From assembly GCF_002831685.1 (NCBI RefSeq), contig NZ_CP025119.1:1709001-1773000 (forward strand): a stretch of 64,000 nt of DNA, read 5' to 3'. Below, in pieces: positions 1 through 8,035 of this stretch. The stretch comes from Polaribacter sp. ALD11 (GTDB lineage Bacteria > Bacteroidota > Bacteroidia > Flavobacteriales > Flavobacteriaceae). The position numbers and the translations under genes are program-made. Every line of letters starts with the position of its first letter. Position 1 is the first letter of the stretch. A model generated the notes under the pieces. The model worked only from the letters and a program-made list of their open reading frames with translations. It was not told the DNA's origin and did not search any database.

Positions 1-528
1 TACAATGGTGCAGATGATGATGCTTCTGGTACAGCTGCTTTATTTGCGATTGCTAAATACTTTAAGCAGCATTCACCTAAGCATACGCTAGTTTTCGCTG
101 CTGTTGATGCAGAAGAAATTGGTTCTTTGGGAGCAGATTATTTTTTAAAAAATTATCCTAACAAAGAAAATATTGTTTTAAACATTAATATGGACATGAT
201 TGCAAATAACAATAAGCAACAATTATATGCTTCTGGTTTGTTTCATTACCCACAATTAAAACAACCTTTAGAAAATATAACATCTCCAATTACATTATTG
301 TTTGGTCATGACAATCCTGATGATAAAAACTTAGATGATTGGACGTTTTCTTCCGACCACAGAATCTTTCATAAAGAGAAAATACCTTTTATTTATTTTG
401 GAGTGGAAGATCACAAAGATTATCACAAACCAACAGATACTTTTGAGAACATGAATCAAGAATTTTATGTTGATGCTGTAAAACTAATTGTTCAAGCGAT
501 CGAAAATTATGATTCTTATTTAAATTAA
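1..528 (+). CDS. M28 family metallopeptidase, C-terminal part (5' end outside window)
   Basis: The frame is open from base 1, so only the last 175 residues are visible. They carry the zinc-peptidase core of the M28 (aminopeptidase Y/glutaminyl cyclase) fold: NGADDDASGT (metal-bridging Asp), DAEEIGSLGA (catalytic Glu followed by a ligand Glu), NINMDMI (ligand Asp) and, near the end, YHKPTDTFENMN with the last His ligand. Proteins of this type in Flavobacteriia are usually secreted or lipid-anchored aminopeptidases, but the signal region is not in view. The stop codon is 14 bases before the next gene, which may be co-transcribed. Confidence 0.9.
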   Translation, partial: YNGADDDASGTAALFAIAKYFKQHSPKHTLVFAAVDAEEIGSLGADYFLKNYPNKENIVLNINMDMIANNNKQQLYASGLFHYPQLKQPLENITSPITLLFGHDNPDDKNLDDWTFSSDHRIFHKEKIPFIYFGVEDHKDYHKPTDTFENMNQEFYVDAVKLIVQAIENYDSYLN

Positions 529-542
529 TCCCTATTTTATAC

Positions 543-935
543 ATGAAAAACACAATTACAAGAGGTTTTATACTATCAGGGCTTTCTAATATTGTTGCTG
601 TATTAATACTGTCAAGATTTTTTACGAATGAATTTATTCCAAAATATGACAATGTAGTGATGTCTAATTTCGGATTGTTAATGATTCTTGTTTGGGGTTT
701 TGCATATATTGCTGTTGCAAAAGATTATACTAAAGTAAAATGGATCGTTGCCGTTTTTGCTATTGAAAAACTTATCTACGGAATTATTTGGATACAATGG
801 CAATTAGAAAATAATGTTTCAACAATTTTTGATGAAGATAAGATGGCAGGAATTTTCTACGCCATCTATGGCATTAACGACTTTCTCTTCTTTTTGTTCT
901 TTTCATACGTATTCATCAAATTATTAAAAAAATAA
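543..935 (+). CDS. Small integral membrane protein, function unknown
   Basis: A 130-residue protein with about four hydrophobic segments (roughly residues 8-25, 43-60, 67-85 and 106-127) separated by short polar loops, ending in Lys residues. I recognise no catalytic motif or named family. It starts 14 bases after the M28 peptidase gene on the same strand and probably shares its transcript. The reading frame has no competing ORF of comparable quality and codon use matches its neighbours, so the gene is probably real, but no function is assigned. Confidence 0.7.
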   Translation: MKNTITRGFILSGLSNIVAVLILSRFFTNEFIPKYDNVVMSNFGLLMILVWGFAYIAVAKDYTKVKWIVAVFAIEKLIYGIIWIQWQLENNVSTIFDEDKMAGIFYAIYGINDFLFFLFFSYVFIKLLKK

Positions 936-969
936 AGCTTTTTTAAATAGCTAATCTCTTTTTTATCAG

Positions 970-977
970 TACTTTTG
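970..977 (+). promoter_or_regulatory. Bacteroidota -7 promoter element for the J-domain/KTSC gene
   Basis: TACTTTTG fits the TAnnTTTG -7 element of the primary sigma factor in Bacteroidota and lies 23 bases before the ATG at 1000, leaving a short leader. No clear TTTG -33 box is seen at the usual distance. Confidence 0.5.
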
Positions 978-999
978 CACGCAATTTGAAAACACAAGA

Positions 1000-1446
1000 A
1001 TGAAACGTATTAAAGAATATAAAAAACTTTTTAAAGTAGAAGGTCCAATTAATTTAAAAGAATTAAAAACGGCTTACAGAGGTTTAGTAAAAGAATGGCA
1101 TCCAGATAAATTTCAAGAACAAGAAAAAAAGGATGAAGCAGATGTTATGAGTACTCAAATTATAGATGGGTATCATTTCTTAGTTAGCATCGCCCCAGAA
1201 ACAAAAGAAGCTAACTTAGACGCTTATAAAACAACAATAACAGAATCTCAAGTTGCAGATTGGCATCATAAAAGTATGTTATTAGAAGTTACTTTTACAG
1301 ACGGAAATAAATACGAATACTTTGGTGTTAGTAAAATTCTTTTCGGAAAATTTGTAAATGCAAAATCTATGAATAATTTTGGTAAGAGAAATATTTTTAA
1401 TTCTTTTACTTACAGAAAATCTATGAAAGCTTCTGCTACAGTTTAA
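1000..1446 (+). CDS. J-domain-like / KTSC domain fusion protein
   Basis: 148 residues. The N-terminal part (about 5-60) resembles a DnaJ J-domain, with AYRGLVKEWHPDKF carrying the HPD tripeptide (residues 34-36) that stimulates Hsp70 ATPase. The C-terminal part (about 92-145) looks like a KTSC domain, with the YEYFGVSKILFGKFVNAKS stretch; KTSC has been linked to nucleic-acid-associated proteins, without a firm activity. The glycine-rich and zinc-finger regions of true DnaJ are absent, so this is a short co-chaperone-like protein at most. It faces trxB convergently across a shared hairpin terminator. Confidence 0.75.
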   Translation: MKRIKEYKKLFKVEGPINLKELKTAYRGLVKEWHPDKFQEQEKKDEADVMSTQIIDGYHFLVSIAPETKEANLDAYKTTITESQVADWHHKSMLLEVTFTDGNKYEYFGVSKILFGKFVNAKSMNNFGKRNIFNSFTYRKSMKASATV

Positions 1447-1460
1447 TAACTTTCTTTAAA

Positions 1461-1512
1461 AGAACATAAAAAAAGAGATTACATTTGAATGTAATCTCTT
1501 TTTTTATGTTCT
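1461..1512. terminator. Bidirectional rho-independent terminator
   Basis: A perfect inverted repeat with 25-base arms and a 2-base loop. The inner stem (agagattacatt) is flanked by A and T runs, so it can terminate both the J-domain/KTSC gene and the convergent trxB. Confidence 0.9.
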
Positions 1513-1525
1513 AATTTAAGGTTAC

Positions 1526-2473
1526 TTATTCTAAAGCTCCTAAATAACGCTCTGCATCTAAAGCAGCCATACAACCTGTACCTGCTGCTGTAACTGCTTG
1601 TCTGTATTCTTTATCTTGAATATCTCCTGCAGCAAAAACTCCTGGTAAGTTTGTTTTTGTTGATTTTCCTTTTGTGATTAAATATCCTGTTTCATCCATA
1701 TCTAAAATACCTTTAAATAAGTCTGAATTTGGTGTATGTCCAATCGCAATAAAAACACCTGTTACAGAAATATCATGTGTTTCTTTTGTTTTATTATTGA
1801 TTGCTCTAACCCCTTCAACAACATTAGAACCTAAAACCTCATCGATTTCCGTATTGTATAAAACTTCTATATTAGCCGTTTTTTCAACCCTATGCTGCAT
1901 TGCTTTAGATGCTCTCATAAAATCTTTACGAACCAAAATTGTTACTTTTCTACAAATATTTGATAAATAAGTAGCTTCTTCTGCAGCAGTATCTCCTGCT
2001 CCAACAACAACTACATCTTGTCCTTTATAGAAAAAACCATCACAAGTTGCACATGCAGAAACTCCTCCTCCAATTAAACGTTGTTCACTTTCTATTCCTA
2101 AGTATTTAGCAGTTGCTCCTGTAGAGATAATTATTGTTTCTGCTTCTATATGTTTAGACTCATCAACAATAACTTTATGAATTCCACCAACTTTATCACT
2201 TAATTCTACACTAGTTACCAATCCAAAACGAACTTCTGTACCAAAACGTTCTGCTTGTTTTTTTAGATCTTCCATCATTGCAGTACCATCTGTACCATCA
2301 GCATAACCCGGAAAATTATCTACCTCTGTTGTTGTAGTTAATTGACCTCCCATTTGCATTCCTGTATACATTACAGGCTTCATATCTGCTCTGGCTGCAT
2401 AAATTGCTGCAGTATAACCCGCAGGACCAGAACCTATAATTAAACATTTTATTTTTTCTATTGTATCTGACAT
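1526..2473 (-). CDS. trxB: Thioredoxin-disulfide reductase
   Basis: 315 residues, the usual length for the low-molecular-weight bacterial enzyme. It transfers electrons from NADPH through FAD to thioredoxin in the cytoplasm. Visible features are the FAD-binding GSGPAGYTAAIYAARA near residue 14, the redox-active CATC pair (Cys141 and Cys144), the NADPH-binding GAGDTAAEEA and the C-terminal FAD motif GVFAAGDIQDKEYRQAVTAAG. Single gene, with its own hairpin downstream shared with the convergent neighbour. Upstream there is a possible -7 box (ATACTTTTAC) about 35 bases before the start. Confidence 0.97.
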   Translation of the reverse strand: MSDTIEKIKCLIIGSGPAGYTAAIYAARADMKPVMYTGMQMGGQLTTTTEVDNFPGYADGTDGTAMMEDLKKQAERFGTEVRFGLVTSVELSDKVGGIHKVIVDESKHIEAETIIISTGATAKYLGIESEQRLIGGGVSACATCDGFFYKGQDVVVVGAGDTAAEEATYLSNICRKVTILVRKDFMRASKAMQHRVEKTANIEVLYNTEIDEVLGSNVVEGVRAINNKTKETHDISVTGVFIAIGHTPNSDLFKGILDMDETGYLITKGKSTKTNLPGVFAAGDIQDKEYRQAVTAAGTGCMAALDAERYLGALE

Positions 2474-2612
2474 AATATTCTGTATCGAATTTAGAAATGT
2501 AAAAGTATCATTTTTTGGTGCTTATAAATACGAATGTTTATAAATTTTAATAATGGAAACATAATTAGAGTTAATCAACTTTTTGTAATGAATAATAATT
2601 ATTAAAAAAATG

Positions 2613-2642
2613 ATTGTTTTTTACAAAAAGAGTGTATATTTG
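2613..2642 (+). promoter_or_regulatory. Promoter of tRNA-Pro
   Basis: ATTG at 2613-2616, an 18-base spacer and TATATTTG at 2635-2642 fit the Bacteroidota TTTG-N19-TAnnTTTG promoter. The tRNA begins 26 bases after the -7 element. Confidence 0.7.
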
Positions 2643-2667
2643 CAGTCCTTAAATGAGTAATCATTTT

Positions 2668-2742
2668 CGGGGTGTAGCGTAGCCCGGTCATCGCGCCTCG
2701 TTTGGGACGAGGAGGTCGCAGGTTCGAATCCTGCCACCCCGA
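2668..2742 (+). tRNA. tRNA-Pro (anticodon TGG)
   Basis: The cloverleaf folds completely: acceptor CGGGGTG pairs with CACCCCG, discriminator base A, anticodon stem CCTCG/CGAGG around a loop with TGG, and the T arm contains GGTTCGAATCC. Length 75 nt. The 3' CCA is not encoded, as is common in Bacteroidota. A promoter precedes it and a hairpin follows. Confidence 0.97.
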
Positions 2743-2743
2743 C

Positions 2744-2782
2744 AAAAACCTTGTAAATCTTATGATTTACAAGGTTTTTTTT
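2744..2782 (+). terminator. Rho-independent terminator after tRNA-Pro
   Basis: aaaaaccttgtaaatc and its exact complement gatttacaaggttttt are separated by 4 bases and followed by a T run, directly after the tRNA. Confidence 0.9.
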
Positions 2783-2962
2783 AGTTTTTAGAGCATCGAA
2801 ATAATTGCTAAATAATAGTTCCTTCAAAATCAAGACCAAAACTTACCAGACTCTTATATTCTATAATAGAAAAAAACATGACATCCTCCTTAAACTTCAA
2901 TTTTCAATTAAAAGATAACCAAACCGTTTTATTTCACTTTAAACTCAGAATTATTAAGTAGA

Positions 2963-5041
2963 TTAATCTACTGTAGAAATCCATTGATTTTTAGTTCCCC
3001 ATTCCAAATTTGGCTTCGAAGATGTTTCTATTTCTAATGCTCCACCATTTATAATTTCTTGATGAGTAAGCCAGTTCCTATCTAATTTTTCTCCATTAAA
3101 GACTACAGATTTTACATAAAAATGATCTTTATGATAATTTTTTACATTGATCTTTAAAACTTTCTTATTTGGAAAATTAATTGAGACAGACTTAAAAATA
3201 GGTGCTGTAAGATAATAAACAGGTGAACCTACATTGGCTGCTGAAAAACCTAAACTTCGCATAACAAACCAAGAAGACATGGTACCAGAATCATCATCCA
3301 TGGTACGTATATATGCTTTTGGTTTATTTTTGTAAATTCTACCGATATACGGATCAATACCTTTGCTGTTATCATTAAAATAATTTTGAACTACCGTGTC
3401 TAACATAATATTTCTGAATAATTTTTGAGATTTCCATGGCTGCTTCGATGCATTGTACATGCCTGGTACTTGTAAATCTGGTTGATTAGCATGGTTGTAA
3501 CTATAGCTATCAAAAAAAGAATCTAACTGATCTGTAAACGCAGCTTCTCCTCCTACTAATTCCTTTAACTCCTTTACATCAAAAGGAACAAACCAACGAT
3601 ATTGTAAAATTGTACCTTGGTATAAACCTCTTGCTTGCATGTTATCTACATCCTTTTTTGAAAGATCTGAAAAGTCTTTTTTCCAATACGTTTTATATTC
3701 TAAAGCTTTCTCTTTATACTTTTTACTTAAAGGAAGATTTCCAATAGCTTTCATTAATTCACTCATTGCCCAATTATCATAAGAAGATTCTAACGCCTTA
3801 TCTGGTGAATTATAATCTAGTTTATCAGCTTCTGCAACCAAAGAATCTTTTATGCTTTTTAAATCGAGTTGATATCCTTTTTTATACGCATCTAATAATA
3901 CAACTGAAGCATGCTCGGTTCTAACGGTAGGTGAAGGTTCGTGTTGGGTTGCCCAATCATTTTTACCGTATAAATACAAGTTTGCAATAGATTTGGAGAT
4001 GTCTTTATATTCATTTGAATAAAACAAAGACAACATTGGTAATTGCTCTCGATAATTATCCCAAATTGCCCAACCATTGTACATCTTATGATTTGATTTT
4101 TGAATAGATCCGTCTATTGCAGCATACGTGCCATCTTTTTCAGAAATTAAATAAGGTGCTTGTAAACCTCTATATAAAAGGGAATAAAAAAGAGCTTCTC
4201 TATCTTTTTCACCCTTAACTTTTATGGTATTTAAAAGTTCTTCCCACGCTTTTTCTGTTTCTTTTTCTAATACTGAAATAGAAATTGATTCAATTTTCTC
4301 TAACGCATATTTAGTATTTACAGATGAAAAACCTAAACGGACTTGCATTGTTTCATTTAAATCTTCTCTCTCTGCTATAAATATATGGTCATCAATCTTT
4401 TTTAGAGACTTCATATTCTCTATTTCTAAGGCATAATAAATTCGATAAATACCTTTGCCACAAGTAGTTTTTGTATCAATCCAACCTGTAATAACATTAT
4501 TATCTACCTTGTTTTCTTCAGCTACAAATCTATCTGGCATTGCAAAAGACAAATCTATTTTAAGGCCACTCTTGGTCTTTGGAAAACGATAACTTTGAAT
4601 ACCAAAATTATGTTTTACACTCATTTTTGCACTAATTCCATTCTCAAAGGAAACCGAATAAAAACCTGGCTTCGCTTTTTCTTTATCTTTTAAAAGAATT
4701 GTTTTTTTTGAATCCTTTATAAAAGGTGCTATTAAAATATTTCCGCCACTTCCTCTACAGCCAACACCTTCAATTCTAGTAGTTGTAAAACCTAAAAACT
4801 CTTTTGCATAATATTCATAACCAGTATGAATGTGCGGGTTTGTTTGCGGTCCCATGCTCATCATATTAAATGGAGATGAAGCAGACGGAGACATTTGTCC
4901 GTGATCTCCAGAAGTACCTAAAAAGACGTTAACAAGTTCCACTAATCTTTTACCTGAAGTTACATGTTGTTCAGCTTGAGCTTCAACTACCTGAATAATA
5001 AGAAATAAGCTAACAAATACAATAATTTTATGCTTTTTCAT
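2963..5041 (-). CDS. GH92 family alpha-mannosidase-like glycosidase, secreted, with general-acid Glu replaced by Gln
   Basis: 692 residues with an N-terminal signal peptide (MKKHKIIVFVSLFLIIQVVEAQA). Family GH92 signatures run through the chain: the start of the beta-sandwich domain (VNVFLGTSGDHGQMSPSASS), HTGYEYYAKEFLGF, an IEGVGCRGSGG stretch, YNGWAIWDNYREQLP, and TMDDDSGTMSSWFVMRSLG with Asp582-584 in the region that holds the catalytic-base aspartates. GH92 members are calcium-dependent inverting exo-alpha-mannosidases. In typical members the general acid is the Glu of a NEPS-like motif before YLYN; here the equivalent stretch is ANQPDLQVPGMYNASKQPW, with Gln520. A Gln there is known from the Cellulosimicrobium mannose-1-phosphate uncapping enzyme. 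Last gene of the SusCD locus, 7 bases after the DUF218 gene. Confidence 0.88.
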   Translation of the reverse strand: MKKHKIIVFVSLFLIIQVVEAQAEQHVTSGKRLVELVNVFLGTSGDHGQMSPSASSPFNMMSMGPQTNPHIHTGYEYYAKEFLGFTTTRIEGVGCRGSGGNILIAPFIKDSKKTILLKDKEKAKPGFYSVSFENGISAKMSVKHNFGIQSYRFPKTKSGLKIDLSFAMPDRFVAEENKVDNNVITGWIDTKTTCGKGIYRIYYALEIENMKSLKKIDDHIFIAEREDLNETMQVRLGFSSVNTKYALEKIESISISVLEKETEKAWEELLNTIKVKGEKDREALFYSLLYRGLQAPYLISEKDGTYAAIDGSIQKSNHKMYNGWAIWDNYREQLPMLSLFYSNEYKDISKSIANLYLYGKNDWATQHEPSPTVRTEHASVVLLDAYKKGYQLDLKSIKDSLVAEADKLDYNSPDKALESSYDNWAMSELMKAIGNLPLSKKYKEKALEYKTYWKKDFSDLSKKDVDNMQARGLYQGTILQYRWFVPFDVKELKELVGGEAAFTDQLDSFFDSYSYNHANQPDLQVPGMYNASKQPWKSQKLFRNIMLDTVVQNYFNDNSKGIDPYIGRIYKNKPKAYIRTMDDDSGTMSSWFVMRSLGFSAANVGSPVYYLTAPIFKSVSINFPNKKVLKINVKNYHKDHFYVKSVVFNGEKLDRNWLTHQEIINGGALEIETSSKPNLEWGTKNQWISTVD

Positions 5042-5048
5042 AGTTAAT

Positions 5049-6314
5049 TTATGGATCTAAAGGATCTAATGGATTTTGATGTAATGATTCTATTTTTGGT
5101 TGATATTCTAATGTTGTAGAATTAATTCTTTTTAAAATAAATGAAGGAATATAACCCAGTTCTTCTATACAACGTTCAATAAAATTATCGTTTCCAACAT
5201 ACTTGCTATGTCCATTATTTGTTACAACAAGTGCTAATTTATTAAAAGGGATATTGCTATTGATAATTAATCTAGATGCATTACGAAGATTTGTAGTTGT
5301 GTGCCTAGCATAAGGATCTATAAGTATTCTGTTTTCAGGAATGTGATAGCGATTTATCAATTCTTTTTTCATTTCTATTGCCTCGGCAAAAGGAGCTCTA
5401 AAGGGGTGCGCATGGCCTCCTGAAACGATAATTAATGGTGCTTTTTCCTGTTGATATTCAAGAACACCTAACTGTAAGTTTAATTTACCCAAAGCCGTTA
5501 AGGTATCTTTATTATTCTCAGGCCCATTTCCTAAAATTAAAATTGAAGAATACGGAAACTCATCAAAATTTATTTGAGATACAGTAGCAATCGTTTTTTT
5601 ATTCGCTCCTGAATCTAGTGGCTCATATCGTGCAGATTCATCTCTATGATTCAGGTATAAAAGAGCTAATGTAAAATCTAAAGAAGGTTGAAAAAACAGA
5701 GCTGTAGACGCTTCTTTTTTGTGCATTAACATATCACTCCACATTAATAAAGCCCCTTTATAGTGCTTGTCTTTTACATCATAAGAAACAGAATCTATTT
5801 TAGGGTAACGCCCTTTTTCTCCTAAACCATAAACAGATAAGGATTGATTGATTCCTTTTGCACAAAGTTTCCAAGCAGCAACAATATAATCTGAATTCTC
5901 TAAAGATTTAAAGTTTTCATATTTTCCTGAAGGACGTAAGTTTTTAGTTATTAATAGCTCTAATTCTTTATTAAGTGTTGTCTCTTTACGTAGTATTGAA
6001 GAAATATTTTTAATTTCATCATCAGAGAATTTGTACGCATTAATTAGTGATTCAATTTCAACTTCATCACTCTTTAAACTTGCTGTTATGCTCTCTTTTT
6101 TGTTCTTAAAGATTGCATTTAACTTGTTGTTGTTTTCTAAAAAAGACACCAATTTTAGATTGTTCTGAATCGCAGAAAAAAGATAAAAATTCTGATCTTG
6201 AACCTTAGAGTTAGATATTGATTGCTTAAAGTTTGAATTAAAACCTAAGTTCTCTTGAGCTGTAGTAATGTTTAGTAAACTTGCAAAAAATAGAAGTACA
6301 TAAATTCTTTTCAT
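5049..6314 (-). CDS. Secreted DUF218 (YdcF/SanA/ElyC-like) protein
   Basis: 421 residues from the ATG at 6314. A longer frame to 6404 would overlap susD and lacks a signal peptide, while the chosen start begins directly with one (MKRIYVLLFFASLLNITTAQ). The C-terminal half (about residues 230-400) matches DUF218: ILILGNGPENN, then IIVSGGHAHPFRAPFAEA, ENRILIDPYARHTTTNLRNA and LALVVTNNGHSKYV. DUF218 proteins have been tied to envelope polysaccharide or peptidoglycan processes, but no reaction is established. The N-terminal 200 residues are mainly helical and unrecognised. Lying between susD and GH92, it may act on the same glycan. A hairpin in front of it may lower its expression relative to susCD. 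Confidence 0.8.
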   Translation of the reverse strand: MKRIYVLLFFASLLNITTAQENLGFNSNFKQSISNSKVQDQNFYLFSAIQNNLKLVSFLENNNKLNAIFKNKKESITASLKSDEVEIESLINAYKFSDDEIKNISSILRKETTLNKELELLITKNLRPSGKYENFKSLENSDYIVAAWKLCAKGINQSLSVYGLGEKGRYPKIDSVSYDVKDKHYKGALLMWSDMLMHKKEASTALFFQPSLDFTLALLYLNHRDESARYEPLDSGANKKTIATVSQINFDEFPYSSILILGNGPENNKDTLTALGKLNLQLGVLEYQQEKAPLIIVSGGHAHPFRAPFAEAIEMKKELINRYHIPENRILIDPYARHTTTNLRNASRLIINSNIPFNKLALVVTNNGHSKYVGNDNFIERCIEELGYIPSFILKRINSTTLEYQPKIESLHQNPLDPLDP

Positions 6315-6315
6315 T

Positions 6316-6354
6316 TTAAAAAAATTAAAAAGGAAACTCTCTCGAGTTTCCTTT
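6316..6354 (-). terminator. Intra-operon hairpin (terminator/attenuator) between susD and DUF218 gene
   Basis: aaaggaaactc and gagtttccttt (6329-6354) form an 11-bp stem with a 4-base loop. On the minus strand the stem is followed by TTTTTAATTTTTTT. It sits 7 bases after the susD stop and just before the next start, so it could stop most transcripts after susCD. Confidence 0.7.
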
Positions 6355-6360
6355 ATTTTG

Positions 6361-8025
6361 TTAATAACCATTATTCTGAGTAACAGTTCCTGCTGGAACT
6401 CCATCTATATATCTTTGTGGAATAGGCCAATATTCATTTTTGCCTGCAACAAATTTTGCATTTACAAGGTGACTTCTTTTTGTTTTTTCAATTTGTAAGT
6501 AATCATCTATAATCGTTTTTGCTTTTCCCCAACGAACTAAATTAAAGAAGCGATGGCCCTCCATTGCTAATTCTAATCTCGTTTCTAAATAGACTGCAGC
6601 TCTTGCAGCTTCAAGATTTGTCCATGTTTTATCATAAGTTGCAATACTGTATTTAGCAGCATCTGCAGTACCTTCTAAATTTTTCACATTTTCAGAATTA
6701 ATAACACGCTGACGAATTTGATTTATTAAAGCTCTAGCATTTTCTAAATTACCTAACTCCATTTCAGCTTCCGCTTTCCATAATACAACCTCAGCATACC
6801 TAATAATATAGTAGTTAAGCGCATTAACATAAGGCCACGTTTTTACATAAAAAGGAGATTTTGCCGAAACAATACGCTTTTTAGGCCCGAAAGCACCATA
6901 AGTAGCTAAATCCCTAGCCCAACTTTCTTCATACAAAATACCTAAATCTTTATACGGAATATTAGGTCTACCTACAGTAATATCTAACCTTGGGTCAACA
7001 AAATCATTAGTAGCTACATCTATATTACCTTCTACTGGTAATCCTAAATTTGATGTTTTAAATGCATTAATTAGGTTCTGTGAAGGTCTATGAAAACCAT
7101 ATTGAGAATAAAATGGGCCTCCTGGAGCTGTTAATCGATCTCCAATGCTTCCATTATAATTATTCGGTTGCCCATCATCTATAGAATGCTGAACTGCAAA
7201 TATCACTTCCTTATTATTGTCATTTTCAGGAAGGAATAATTGACTAAAATCATCCATTAAACCATGGTTCTTTGTCATCACTTCATTCGTAGCATCGATT
7301 ACTTTTTGCCATTTATTCTGAAATAAGTAACATTTTGCTAAATAAGCTTTGGCTGCAGTTTTAGTTGGTCTTCCCAATTCTTTTTGGGTCTCAGGTAGTC
7401 CGTTGTATGCTTTTTGAAAATTTCCTTCAATTTTTTCCCATAACTCTTCCGAAGTAAACTCTGTATTAGATCTTGCGTAATCTGAAACTGTTTTTGCTGT
7501 TTCATCTATATATGGAATTCTATTATAGATTTTTTTTAACTCGAAGTAATAATGCCCTCTTAGAAAAGATAATTCCGCTAATCTTTGAATTTTTAAAGTG
7601 GCACCAAAACCTTCAGATGCATTTAACAATCGTATTGCTTCATTAGCTCTTTTAACACCTTCATAAAGAGCAGACCATTTACGCTCTACATCTATAATTG
7701 TAGGGTTTGTAGCGTAAATTTCCATTTGGTGAATATTATTTTGATCACCAGTACCACCACCTCCTTTATAGCAATCATCTGAGACTACATCTCCAAAGCT
7801 CCAGTTAGAATCCGGAGAATTATAAGCATTACTTGCGCCATCAAATTGCCCATTTAAAACACTGTAAGCTGAAATAATAGCTCTTTCTATGTTCTCTGGT
7901 TTTACAATTTCTGAAGGCGCTACTTCGCCATAGGTTGTTTCTTCTAAAAATTCATCAGAACAAGAGAATAATTGAATAACAATACCAATTAAAAGTATGT
8001 ATTTAATTTTATAGATACGTTTCAT
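6361..8025 (-). CDS. RagB/SusD family nutrient-binding outer membrane lipoprotein
   Basis: 554 residues. A lipoprotein signal peptide ends in the lipobox LFSC (Cys22), so the mature protein is anchored on the cell surface. The SusD fold is supported by SDEFLEETTYGE at the mature N-terminus, TPR-like helices around ELSFLRGHYYFELKKIYNRIPYI, AKAYLAKCYLFQNKWQ, YYIIRYAEVVLWKAEAEMEL, and the C-terminal ARALINQIRQR and FWPIPQ-type (YWPIPQRYID) stretches. SusD proteins bind oligosaccharide at the surface and cap the SusC channel. The gene lies 10 bases after susC. Confidence 0.95.
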   Translation of the reverse strand: MKRIYKIKYILLIGIVIQLFSCSDEFLEETTYGEVAPSEIVKPENIERAIISAYSVLNGQFDGASNAYNSPDSNWSFGDVVSDDCYKGGGGTGDQNNIHQMEIYATNPTIIDVERKWSALYEGVKRANEAIRLLNASEGFGATLKIQRLAELSFLRGHYYFELKKIYNRIPYIDETAKTVSDYARSNTEFTSEELWEKIEGNFQKAYNGLPETQKELGRPTKTAAKAYLAKCYLFQNKWQKVIDATNEVMTKNHGLMDDFSQLFLPENDNNKEVIFAVQHSIDDGQPNNYNGSIGDRLTAPGGPFYSQYGFHRPSQNLINAFKTSNLGLPVEGNIDVATNDFVDPRLDITVGRPNIPYKDLGILYEESWARDLATYGAFGPKKRIVSAKSPFYVKTWPYVNALNYYIIRYAEVVLWKAEAEMELGNLENARALINQIRQRVINSENVKNLEGTADAAKYSIATYDKTWTNLEAARAAVYLETRLELAMEGHRFFNLVRWGKAKTIIDDYLQIEKTKRSHLVNAKFVAGKNEYWPIPQRYIDGVPAGTVTQNNGY

Positions 8026-8035
8026 AATATATTTT

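Noticed and set aside
2621..2839. 72-codon minus-strand ORF with GVAGFEPATSSSQTRRDD
   Set aside because: It is the reverse complement of tRNA-Pro and its flanks. This peptide is a well-known false gene seen opposite tRNA genes.
2878..2961. 27-codon plus-strand ORF between tRNA-Pro and the GH92 gene
   Set aside because: Too short, not recognisable and convergent with GH92; likely chance or a small remnant.
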